From: Casuarius casuarius
Taxonomy: Eukaryota; Chordata; Aves; Casuariiformes; Casuariidae
NCBI GenBank assembly: GCA_003342895.1
Contig: PTFA01000158.1
Coordinates: forward strand, 1,382,026-1,446,025
DNA length: 64,000 nucleotides
Direction: 5' to 3'
Positions 26,416 through 36,908 of this stretch are shown here, in pieces. The notes under the pieces are model-generated. The model saw only the letters and a program-made list of their open reading frames with translations, did not search any database and was not told where the DNA came from. Every line of letters starts with the position of its first letter. Positions within the stretch are counted from its first letter, which is position 1. The translations under genes were made by a program, and so were the position numbers.

Positions 26416-27052
26416 TGTTATGGAAGTTAGGCCTGTTGGCCACCATAACAGGGCTCGACCCTAGGTTCCCGCAGAAAAGTTCAGAGTCAAATCAAAACAA
26501 ATCAGATAATTTTAATCACGTGCGTGCCGTAATTACAGCTCAAGCTGGGTGCCTCTGAAGAGGGACCCTAACATAAACAAATTCTGGGTAATTATAGTCT
26601 TTTCGACTTACATTTCCCACACCTCATGTGATAGTTAGACCAATAATAATTTTTTGGTCTGGGGTCTCCTGCTCCTCATTGGGTCTTATCGTCATTCTGA
26701 GGCAAGCTGTTTTTCTCCTTATTCTTGTTTTTTGCAGTCTCTGACGATGGTTGTACCTCTGTTTTTGTTGGGTCCGGCGGTTGTCTCCCAAGGTCTTATT
26801 TTTCCCCATTGTTTTGGCGTCTTCCCTCTTGGAGTCGGTGACACAGGTGTGCAGACTGTGTGTGGCTCCCTTATTTTCCCAGCCTGAACGAGCTCTGAGG
26901 CACTACTTTTTATTAAACTAAGTAAAGATTCGTTACTTTTCCCACGCTCGGCCTCAGGCTTCAGCAAATCTAGCCACTCATGCTAAGCAAGTTTTATATA
27001 AGTTGTGCTAAGCAGCCATTTCTAGACAGTTTCAATTCACTATTCTTTAACA
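26416..27052. mobile_element. Solo LTR of an endogenous retrovirus-like element (637 bp)
   Basis: The segment begins TGTTATGG and ends TTTAACA, so the ends form the TG...CA inverted terminal dinucleotides with a 5-bp TGTTA/TAACA inverted repeat. It is flanked directly by CATGG on both sides (26411-26415 and 27053-27057), a perfect 5-bp target-site duplication. Removing the segment and one CATGG rejoins a CR1 3' tail, which independently fixes both borders. There is no internal region, so it is a solo LTR left by LTR-LTR recombination. Orientation is uncertain. The minus strand has a TATATAAAA box (26992-27000) and AATAAA (26909-26914). The plus strand has only an ATTAAA variant. A 5-bp duplication is compatible with ERVL-like families, but I cannot name the family. 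Confidence 0.85.
26992..27000 (-). promoter_or_regulatory. TATA-like box inside the solo LTR
   Basis: TATATAAAA on the minus strand lies about 52 bp inside the LTR edge. It is flanked on both sides by the 9-bp near-palindrome TGCTWAGCA (26981-26989 and 27006-27014). This could be the LTR's own core promoter if the LTR runs on the minus strand. Promoter activity is inferred only from the sequence. Confidence 0.35.
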
Positions 27053-27602
27053 CATGGTATGGATGAGGTTGGAAGGGACCTTTAGAGCTTGTCTAGTCCA
27101 ACCTCCCTGCTCAAAGCGATGTAACCTAGAGCAAGTTGCTCAGGGCCATGTCCAGTCAGGTTCTGAGTATACCCAAGGTATTTGTACATAACCTCTCTGG
27201 GCAACCTGTTCCAGTGTTTGAGCACTGCCACAGTAAATAAGTTATTTTCTCATGTTTGAATGGAATTTTCTGCATTTCAGATTGTGCCCACTGTCTCTTG
27301 TCCTGTCACTGGGCACCACTGAGAAGAGTCTGGCTCCATTTACCATTAGCCTTTAACCCCCTCATCAGGTATTTACACACATTGCTAAGATCCACATGAG
27401 CCTTCTCTTCTCCAGGCTGAACAGGCCCAGCTCTCTCAGCCACCCCTCACATGGCAGATGCTCCAGTGCCTTAATCATCTTCACAGCTCTTCTCTGGACC
27501 TGCTCCGTCTCTCTTGGGGACCCCAGCACTGGACACAGCACTATAGATGTGGTCTCACCAAGGCTGAGTGGAGGGGAAGGATCACCTCCCTCATGGAAGG
27601 AT

Positions 27603-30600
27603 GTGAACCTAAACATTTCTACACCACTGACAAATACAGAATCTCCAAGGTCTGTATCCCATGATCTCTAAGCTGACCTCACATTCTCGTAGCCTGATTT
27701 ATGATGGTTTATGAACTGTATTGGCAGAGTATTTCTTATGGACAGCAGTGAAGCATTCTGCAGTCTCATTAAGGGCTTTCTGATCAATATCCATCTTTTA
27801 ATGGCATGCAAATGTTCGCCAGTATAGTCAAAAGAAAGGATGACTCTTTCTTTCCAGAAAAGTCACATACAGTATTACAGTCAGTAAGGAATGAGAAGTA
27901 GAGCTACACAGCCTTCCTGTGTATTCTACTAGTCTGAATTACAATTCTTGTCATTTTAAATAAGGTTTAAAAGAAGTCTTGGACAGATGCTTTAATGACA
28001 GTTACAGTGGAGAAAAATAGGATCTTGTTGCACCAGCGGAAACAGGCATTAGACTCAGCAGACACCAGGACAGAAGCAATAACTACAGCATAGGCGAATA
28101 TTCTTTCTCGTCTTGACGGCATTTGTTTCTCCTTTTGTTATTTTAGTTCCCATGCTCCACTTTACCTTAATGTCCTGCCTGCTGCTCCTTGTGCAGGGAG
28201 TAGCCAAATGATTTTGCATGGACTCCTCTGTGCCTGTATGACAGAGCTGAAATATGACGGGGAAGCTATCGACTTCTCAACATTTTCCTGAATAAACTAG
28301 AAAACATTTCACAGCTATGGGTTTTGTTTGCAGACAAGACAGCAATTATCTACAGACACCACAACAATGCTTAAGAAGCAGACAAGTCCAGCTGAATGGA
28401 GAATTTTGCTTCTACTGGGTGCATAAGGACTGCACTGCTGCCCACAAACGCGATGTTCTCACCTTCAAACCTGTCTAATCTTCTTCAGCTGCCCTCACTC
28501 AGAAGGACTTCTAAGTCATAGACCATAGTGAGAAGTTTCAGACACTTAGACTGTTACTTCTAATATTCATTCCACCTGGTAAACTGCAGCTTAACTGGAG
28601 AATGTGTTGTAAATGACCAGGAATGATCAAGAAGATTTTAATCCCCGCTCTTCTCCTTCGGGCTTTAGTTTCAGCCACAGACTGGCATTTATTGCATAAA
28701 TTCAAAGAGAGGGACATGCACAGAGAATATTTCAACCCTTTCAATGTTGCTTTTTCATATTGCCCTCTAGTCACCCACTAGTAGTGCTAGCTTTCAGGAA
28801 AAAAAAAATCCTGAAATAGTGTACTAGTTGGTGCCATGAGTAGGGGAAGACATGGTATGTGTGGAGATAGCAAAGGACAGATCTTTTACTTCTCAGACTT
28901 TTCTGATTCCTTAAGCCAGTTTGTCAAATAGTTTATTGAAAAGGGACATTTCAGAGAATCACAGAGCATATGGATCATTGCTGACTTTTTAAAGTGGAAA
29001 CAGACTGTGCATTTTGACAATATAGAAAGACGGAAAAATGTCTGTTTTACAGTCAGTATGGAAAGTACCAAAACATAGACTGTTACTCATATTGCAGCAC
29101 ATTACAGACTATAGTCACAACAGAGCCTATTGAGCATGTTTTTCTTTTCCAAGCTTATAAGGTAAATATATATGACAAACAAAAGGTTAGGAAGAGGCAG
29201 GATTTATCCCATTTTCCAGATGGAGAACAAACACATGGAGAGAGTATGGGATGCTATCTTCAGACAAATGGTGCTCACAGCTGGGTTCAAGTTTGCAGAA
29301 GTTCAGAGGCTTTTGGGGAGATGGGTTCATGTGAAAACTCTACTGCCTGTCTGTAGGCACTGAACTATCTGCAAAATCTGGGAACAGACAGCTGCTGCCC
29401 CACAAGAAAGTCTGAGGGAACCTGGACCTGAACACGGATCCCTCAGGGGTCAGAATGAGGGTCTTTCTTGTGTTTGGTTTCCTTTATAGTTAGTGGGTTA
29501 TGTTTGTTTTGGATGGAGAAGAGAGAAGGGAGTTGGAACTGGAGGAGGAAAGCGCTTTCTATAGAAAACAGACTGGGCAAGGTGATTGCCCACCATTTTA
29601 ACACTTTCTGTGGGTTTTCTATAATTAAAAAAAAAAAGGCAATGTAAAGAAGCATCCCTCTCCTGCCTCCCTGCATGCAACACAGACTAGCAATACAGGA
29701 ACAGGTCTCCCCAGAGGGGTGCGAGGAGCTCCCGGTGCCCGCGAGCCGTGTGAAGGAGGTGCGTGCCACGGCCTTGGCCAGCGCAGCGGCGCCGAGTGGA
29801 CGTGCAGTGAACATGGGGCCTGAAGCCTCAGGTCCGACTACACTGTGCTCCTTAGTGGAAAGCACCGATAGTCCTGTCTCCTGACAGGGTTATTAAGCGC
29901 CACTATTTGCATGCAGAGCCAAAAGCCCAGCACAGCACATTTCCTCTAATCATTTTCTTTTTACATCTCTTAAACGCTCAACAAATTAACCTGAAAGGTT
30001 ATATATTATGTAGTGTTATAGTCCATAAATCTGAAATAATGGGTTTTACACACATATGTCTAGTGTAATGCTTTTACCTTCAGCACATAAAGAACATTTA
30101 CCCTAAAAGTCAATTTTTTAAAAAGCAAGTAGTTCAAGTGCCAGCTAAACAAACAATCGTACATTCAGAATCACTTGAAGCAACTTCTATTCTTAGACCC
30201 TATCATAAGATCAATATGCCATCATATTTTACTGGATGAAACGTGAAATATCTACAGTATTTTAACATGATGTATGTCTTAACATTCATATTTTTTTCAG
30301 CACTTTACTGAAAATTTCTTGGTTGGGAAACACTAAAACCTACCCAGACATCCATCCAAAATAAAATGGTATGTATTTTGTATTGCAGGATCTTTGCCAC
30401 TGGTGATTAGTCAGAGAATAAATTAAATTAAATTACAGGATTTTAGGAGACTAGCCCACTATGAATTTTATAAAAAACCTCCCATTAACTTTTGTAGAAG
30501 TTATACAAGAAGGAGAAAGGCAAAAATACTTGACACAATTAACAATGTTGAAACAGCAAATGGATTCTTTGTGATTGCTACAAGGGGGAGTGGTAAAATA

Positions 30601-30949
30601 GACTTGTCTCTCTAGAGAGACTTTTCTTAAATGGCAGGTCACCTATTATTTGCCATCTTCACAGCAAATCTCAAAACATCTGAAAAACATGAAAAACCGT
30701 GGTTGCTAGGAGATTTGATAATAAATTATCAGGCATAAAAGGTGGCAAGAATTATTCTTGGTAAATGAATGTGCTTGATAAGGAATAATTAATATCATTA
30801 TTTATTTTGCCTTTGGTAATGGCTTGAAAGTAGACAAGGAAGAAAATAAGATAAAATGCTTATTATCTTAATCAGGAAATATTCATGATTTAAGCAGAAG
30901 TTTCCAAGCACCTTTGCTAGCATAGTTAGCTTACGCAGAACACTTAAAG
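27603..30949. other. Unannotated stretch containing a compact CpG cluster
   Basis: Mostly AT-rich with no recognised gene. The exception is 29660-29885, where both strands stay open for 69-140 codons, with low-complexity Ala/Ser/Gly-rich products. This is a side effect of the high G+C at 29722-29802 (listed separately). No homology is evident. Confidence 0.5.
29722..29802. promoter_or_regulatory. Compact CpG-dense patch
   Basis: Twelve CpG dinucleotides fall within 81 bases, while the flanking kilobases average well below one per 100 bases. It is too short to be a classical CpG island. It could be a fragment of a GC-rich exon, a small regulatory element, or a recently acquired repeat piece whose CpGs have not yet decayed. 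No TATA box or splice pattern singles out one option. Confidence 0.3.
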
Positions 30950-31350
30950 CCCTTTTGGCTTTGCTGTTGTTGTCAGGGCCCTGAGCACATTGCCCCCACC
31001 CAGGGGTTTGGCTGCCCCGGCTCAGGGCCAGCTTTGCTGGTGCAGCTGTTGGTCCTTGAAACAGAGAGAGGTGAGGAACCTCAGCAGGGACATGTCCCAC
31101 TTGGCTTGGGAGCACTTTTAAGCTCAGCCCTTGGTCTCTGATGGTACATCTATGCCTGGTCTTGGCAGCTCCTTGATTCTGACTCTGGAGCCGTTGACTT
31201 GCTGACTTGACCTCAGACCTGCGTCATCACTGTGGATCTGACTGGTGAGCTGGACTGTCTGACCCCAGTTACCATCACTGGACTTCTTCTGCTCTTCTTG
31301 CTCGGGTACTGTGGGACTGCACCCTGGTAGGTGAGGCCACTGCCCTGCCA
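30950..31350 (+). other. GC-richer leader or LTR-like sequence before the gag relic
   Basis: G+C rises sharply at about 30960 and stays high to the gag-like region. The stretch 31140-31320 consists of short alternating CTGAC/CTGGA/CCTCAG phrases with no open frame of interest. It may be the 5' untranslated leader or LTR of the Ty3/Gypsy-type element whose gag remnant follows. I could not find paired LTR ends or a primer-binding site, so this is inference from position and composition. Confidence 0.3.
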
Positions 31351-31415
31351 GCTGTGTTCTTACCTTTGGCTCATGGCTCGTCCACCCTCATGGAGCAGCC
31401 CACACTGCCGCTTCT

Positions 31416-32125
31416 GTGCTGTGTGACCCAGCCATCTCCAGCCCTGAGCCACGCACCGTGGGCCCTGGCTCTCACGCAATGCAGGAGCTTGCACACACAG
31501 CCTTCCCGCAGCTCCAGACTAACCTCCAAATCATATGGGAAGCTCTGGGAGATGTGGATGCAGATCACAACCCTGTAGGCTTCCTCAGCTGCTCCTCGGC
31601 TCCCTGAATCCTTCAGTAAGCACTGAGTGAGGGTTTAATACGGGTGGTTTATGGAGCTTTATTAGCCAAAGGTAGCTAATATTTCTTTCCTAATCAGGGC
31701 TGACACTAGTCGCTCAGTAGCAGTAATACCCCATCCCTCAGGGTTGGCCCCCTTGGGTCACCCCTTATATGAAATACAATGACCCTCTGATCCAGAAACT
31801 CAAAACCTTATTTACTGCACTAGAACACTTTTTTTCAGGATGACAGCTGTGCAGCTGCAGCTGAGGCTGCCTTGCTGGATTTCTGGCAGGGGAGCTTGTT
31901 GATCACTGACTACACACGTCAGTTCGTGAAGAGGCCTGTGGAAACTGAGGCAGGGGAAGAGCCCTTATGGCCAACTGCAGGTGAGGGCTGACTGAGGTGC
32001 TCAAAGATGAGATGGCCAGGGTGGACCCCCACCTGGGACAGTTGTCACTCTGGAGTGGCTCCTGATGGCATGTGAGGGAGGGTGTACCCAAAGCCTTGGA
32101 GAAACCCTAAATGTCTCACCTATAT
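31416..32125 (+). pseudogene. Decayed gag-like gene of Ty3/Gypsy (sushi-ichi/RTL) type
   Basis: Gag proteins of this group form the element's capsid shell. The best piece is open from about 31827 to 31991. It has an Ala-rich AAAAEAALLDFWQGS block followed by a TDYTRQF block and then EEPLWPT, which is the order L-x-QG...DY-x2-F...EEPL seen in the capsid region of sushi-ichi and domesticated RTL/PEG10-type proteins. A TGA ends this frame at 31989-31991, and the next conserved piece, containing LKDEMARV, continues in another frame from 31988. Further stops follow. Upstream, 31416-31607 encodes a Gln/Leu-rich helix-like segment starting MQELAHTAF that would fit the coiled-coil N-terminus, but this part is weak. 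The copy is clearly inactive. I see no zinc knuckle, protease or polymerase region downstream. Confidence 0.6.
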
Positions 32126-35100
32126 ACAAAAGACTGTCCTACATGACCATTTCTGCAGGAATAGTTTCTATTGCTATTTAGATATGACTATTTGGTCTAA
32201 TCTGTGTCCAGGCTGATCACTTTTGAAGCAGGACCCACGTAGGGGACTCTTTGGAGGGAAGGGGCAGATTCTCCACTCAGGACAATCAGCACATTTAAGC
32301 CCACGTATTGGATTAGACGCAGCAGGAGCTGCCTGGGTGAATCTCTAGAACTGTCTGGAATTCCCAGTCATGAAGGTTCATTAATTAATGTGAAAGTTCA
32401 GTCAATCACCAAGTTTTAAGCTGATCCATTATCTCAAACCAGTCCATTCTCTCATCTCCACAGATGACAAACTGGGAGTTCCTGGACAACCCAGAGGATT
32501 AACAGCTAAAGCGAACAGGGTTTGCACACAGGCCCGGCTCTGATACTCAGGCACACTGCAATGTGATGTGTGACAAAAGGAGTTGCAGTTCACATTAGGT
32601 CAAAGGCAATTTCCTAGATCAAGTTTACCACTGTGTAAATGTGATTGAATTGGCCTGGCTACTCAACATATGAATGAAAATAAGTGTGGCTGGATATATC
32701 CCTAAATATCCAGAAGATGCCTTCATGGTCTACAGAGCTGGAACAAGCTATACAACTATAATTAAGTGAGCTGGATTTGGGAAGGACTTTGCCAAAAAAA
32801 AGTTCGGTACCAATAAGACACACATCAACACATTCATGTTTTTCCTGAAAAAGTTCTTGAGCTTTGTAAAACAAAGAAAAATTTCATGTCCAGAGGAATT
32901 GTTAGGTTTCTGAATTCCAAGGGTATGTTCCTTTTTCAGTGACTGTTTTAAGAAATACTGAAACTATTTTATGAATCGTCTTGCTAGGGTGAAAGCAGGC
33001 CAGAGTTATTCACACAAAATTAATGAACCACAACTAGTGGTTTACTGTGACAAAATGGTTTTTAATAATACTTTTGAGTCTAATATTATCACTGACTAGA
33101 TCCATACTTTTTCATACAGAAAACAATCTAGTTGCATTTAAGATAGTGAACTTTGATTTTCTCTTAGAAGCAGATCTTTTGTTCTAAGAACATGGTTTCA
33201 AGAACTTTATTTTCTGGTGAAAAATGTTCTCTTTCACTAAAACTACAGCCAAATAAATGAAATAAAATGATTACTGAAAATTAAACATGTCAGGATCATT
33301 TATAATAAATGGGGATTGGTAAATGGAAAAAGGTTGAAGACAATTTACAGAACTTTTTCAGCAACGCCTGTGAATTCTTATTTCAAACAGGAAAGAGGAA
33401 AGCTAAGAATAATGTCTCTCTTAAGGTGAGCTTTTAGTTAAGCTGATGTTTTATATTTTGGGTGGCTCTACAGATTATAAACTAGATGAAATACAGATTT
33501 GCTGCATTTACTGTTTTTTTGTAAGCTGCTTGATATAGAAAATGGGTATGGGGACATATAGACAGACCCTGGCATCTCTCTCTTCTTCATCTCTCTAAAT
33601 ATTTAGTACACTTTCTTTATGAGATAGCATGTTTTGTTTCCTCATGGATAGGCCCTCTGTTTCTTTAATTTGTTTTCTTTCTACAAAACTTTCACTAACA
33701 ATGAAACTATGTTTTATATGTTTCATTTTTAATTCCAAAACTGATCTGTTTCAACAAACTGAAGCCTGTTTGGACAAGCATAATTTAGTCTCTACTTATT
33801 AAGAAATGGCCTTAGGAAATAGCAAATAAAAATCCAGTTAAAAAAGAAAAGCATCTGTCAGAATTCATCCAAATCAATTTTTAGTAAATTTTCCTGTTAA
33901 ATGAATGCAAGATTTATAATCTCCATCCAAATCTTATCTCATTATTGTGTAGTGTTTATGCTTCAGGGTTTTTTTAAAAACAGGGTGGGCAAGATTTATT
34001 CCATAAGAAGCATCTTCTATATAATATAGATTTTCTACATATGGAAAATCATGCTGAGAGAAGTAATAGTGCTCTTTATTTAACACCATTGGGTTTCTGT
34101 TAAAAAATAAATGGAAAAAGCTGGTCGTGAGTCAGTGTGTAGGCTGTTTAATTTCTTTAAAAGGATTTAGTAAAACCACCAGGCAAATAAGGAACAATTT
34201 GAGATGACATTTTAGCATCTTTCAACCATGAAGGGGAAAAAGACAAAGGTCATGTTTTCAGAAAATATGTCTCTAATCCTCATAGAAATGTATATGCTTA
34301 CCCTTTGTTGTGAGAAAGCTACACTTCATTGACGCAGCGGCTTTCATTAGGTGTTAAAACACCCACAGACAAGACAGTTCCACCATCTCCATACTGACTT
34401 CCTAGATAAGCTTTTTATAAGCTGGTTGTATTGCAAGAATATTTAGTTTAAATGTGGTTTATTTGAAACCCACAAACACGATGCCGAGGTCTTGTGGTAG
34501 CCTAACGGTGAGAATCAGGAGTTTGTCTGCATTATCTTGCACTGGCAGACAATGGATAACAAAACATTACCCAAAACAGAACAAGGTTTCCAATCAATAT
34601 TTTATTCAAAAGAAATCTTTCACTGAAGCTAGTTACCAAACAGAGCTTCTTCCACCCTGATCTTACCTATATTTTACATGTTGGAAAAGTCCTGTTGAAT
34701 TTGCTAGGAATGTTTGTCTTTGAAGATTTTTAGAGCTTGTGGCAAGACTTCTCAGGAGTGTATAAATGATGATTAAGGAGCAGCATATGTATACATTTAA
34801 TGTGATAAAGAATTTCACAATTTAACTATAGAAGTCTTCATTTTGACAATTCACTCAAATTTCAGAAATACTCAGACTGCCTGTGACATTCTTAGTCATA
34901 TAAATTGTGTAGCATAATGGGCCATTTTTCCTTAGAAACCTTCTAGATCTGAAAGCAGGAAATTTAATCTAACCCCAAAATTTTAAACTGGACATCTGCT
35001 CAGTGCTGGCGGTCTCCTGTACCTCTTTCCCAAGAGAACAAGGACAATAAACTTGGTAACATCTGCAAAATAATGTAAAGACAAAAAGTGCTATGTTAGT

Positions 35101-36116
35101 GCTAGCTGCTTATATAACTGGATTATTTCAGATCTAGAACCTTATGTTTTTGGGACAAACATAAATTGGGAAGAAATTGAATTTATTTCAGTATGGACAG
35201 GAGAGGAATTAATGTCATTGTGAATTATTAAAACAGTGTCTCTTTGTGTGTTTCTCATTATGATACTACAGGGTATGAATCTAATTTCTGTCTGGTTTTA
35301 CATCACTATCACTCCCCTGTCCTACTAGTTTTATTTGTATCACTGTAGTGCTGTGGTATCGTAATAGTATAACATGATCCTGCTGTGAGTCACTCCACAG
35401 CTGAAGGATTTTTCCACGCCCCAGAGAGCTTGCAGCTGAAGAGCTGAATAGCTATAAAATGAGAGAGATCAGAGAGACACAGATGTGGAACAAAAGCAAT
35501 CTTGGTCTGCATGCTGGGTGTGGCTTGGCTACTCGCTGTGGGATTCCTCTCATCTGACTTTGAGGATCCAGAGCATGGATGTCAACATATGACCTGATCA
35601 CCTAGACTCCTTTTAGGATGAGTGTGAGAAAGAGATACGTCTTGGTGGGCAATTATTCTGATCTGCTTTGAAGGTTGACTTCAAAATGAGATGAACCATA
35701 CCCTTGAAGTGCTAGTTTTTCTCCATTGACTCCAAAGGTAGCCCAGATGGCCAGCTCAGAGAGACATGTCAACATTTGGTTCAATGAAGTCTGTGCCCTG
35801 TGTCCAGCCACTGTCAAAATGTTTTGCAAGTGTCTGGCTATGGGACAGTTCTCAGGAAGATGGGAAGAAGGATAATGAAAGAGTGTCAAGGATGTTTAGA
35901 AGCTCTGGGATAACTTTTGATTTGTGCTATTATAAATTGAATCGGATTGAAATTGGGTATACACAAGAAATGTAAAACTGAACAATGGCTGCATAGCATA
36001 GATCTAGGACTATGTGATGTATTAAATCTGTATATTAATTACTAGAAGTTAGTTTGATGGAAATGATTGGTAAAAGCCATACAAATAGCATAATAATTCA
36101 AAGAGAATTTAGGAAT
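32126..36116. other. Unannotated AT-rich noncoding stretch
   Basis: G+C falls gradually after the gag relic (to about 32560) and then stays low. No gene, RNA or repeat is recognised. Short frames such as 34454-34660 and 35653-35889 are unremarkable. Confidence 0.55.
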
Positions 36117-36757
36117 TACCTCAAGAAATTCATGAAGCTCAACAAAGGCAAGTGCAGGGTCCTGCACCTGGGGAGGAACAACCCCATTCACCAGTACAGG
36201 TTGAGGGCTGACCTGCTGGAAAGCAGCTCTGCAGAGAAGGACCTGGGAGTCCTAATGGACGAGTAGTTAACCATAAGCCAGCAATGTGCCCTTGTGGCCA
36301 AGAAGGCCAATGGTATCCTGGCGTGCATTAGGAAGAGTGTTGCCAGCAGGTCGAGGGAGGTGATCCTCCCCCTCTACTCAGCCCTGGTGAAGCCACAGCT
36401 GGAGTGCTGTGTCCAATGCTGGGCTCCCCAGTACAAGAGCTACTGGAGCGAGTCCAGCATAGGGCTACGAAGGTGATTAGAGGACTGGAGCATCTCCTCT
36501 ATGAGCAAAGGCTGAGAGAGCTGGGCCTGTTTGGCCTGGAGAAGAGAAGACTGAGAGGGGATCTTATCAATGTATACAAATACCTTCAGGGAGGATGTGA
36601 TGAGGATGAGGCCAGACTCTTTTCAGTGGTGCCCAGTGACAGGAGAAGAGGCAATGGGCACAAACTGAAACACAGGAAATTCCATCTGAATATGAGGAAA
36701 AACTCCTTTACTGTGAGGGTGACTGAGCACCAGAACAGGTTGCCAGAGAGACTGTGA
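36117..36757 (+). pseudogene. CR1 ORF2 C-terminal fragment, disrupted
   Basis: The readable pieces are the end of 36054-36266 (with [20 protein letters not shown]), then 36294-36476, then 36404-36757 (with [18 protein letters not shown]). A TAG stop at 36264-36266 interrupts the first piece. The roughly 11-bp deletion near 36440 changes the frame, and a small deletion near 36740 gives an early stop shortly before the expected ORF2 end. No catalytic motif is present because the palm domain lies upstream of the truncation point. It is non-functional. Confidence 0.85.
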
Positions 36758-36908
36758 AGTCTCCATCCTTGGAGATATTCAAAAGCCATCTGGACATGAT
36801 CTTGTGCAATGTGCTCTGGGCGACCCTGCTTGAGCAGGGGTGTTGGACTAGATGATCTCCAGAGGTCCCTTCCAACCTCAACCGTTCTGTGATTCTATGA
36901 TTCTATGA
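36117..36908 (+). mobile_element. CR1 LINE, 3' portion with intact terminal repeats (~790 bp)
   Basis: The first 370 bp align closely with 15940-16336, so the two copies belong to the same subfamily. The element continues through the ORF2 C-terminus and the short 3' region, and ends with the bird-type tail TTCTGTGATTCTATGATTCTATGA (36884-36908; key unit ATTCTATG). The 5' truncation lies in the late reverse transcriptase region. Relative to the other copy it lacks about 11 bp near 36440. No target-site duplication is evident, as is usual for CR1. Confidence 0.93.

Larger units (their letters stand above)
26388..27602 (-). mobile_element. CR1 LINE 3' end, minus strand, split by an LTR insertion
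   Basis: Read on the minus strand, 27602 down to 27058 is the end of CR1 ORF2 plus its 3' region. The peptide [15 protein letters not shown] and a following [14 protein letters not shown] are the standard CR1 ORF2 C-terminal sequence. The plus-strand block GGTTGGAAGGGACC (27069-27082) is the complement of the CR1 3' end. The last bases of the CR1 tail continue on the other side of the LTR at 26388-26415, where degenerate ATTACAGA-type repeats are visible. The CR1 is therefore older than the LTR. It is 5' truncated at about 27602. Confidence 0.88.

Noticed and set aside
29443..29865. A 140-codon minus-strand frame rich in Ala, Gly and Ser.
   Set aside because: Its length comes from the CpG-dense patch, which suppresses stops on both strands. 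The plus strand is open over the same bases too.
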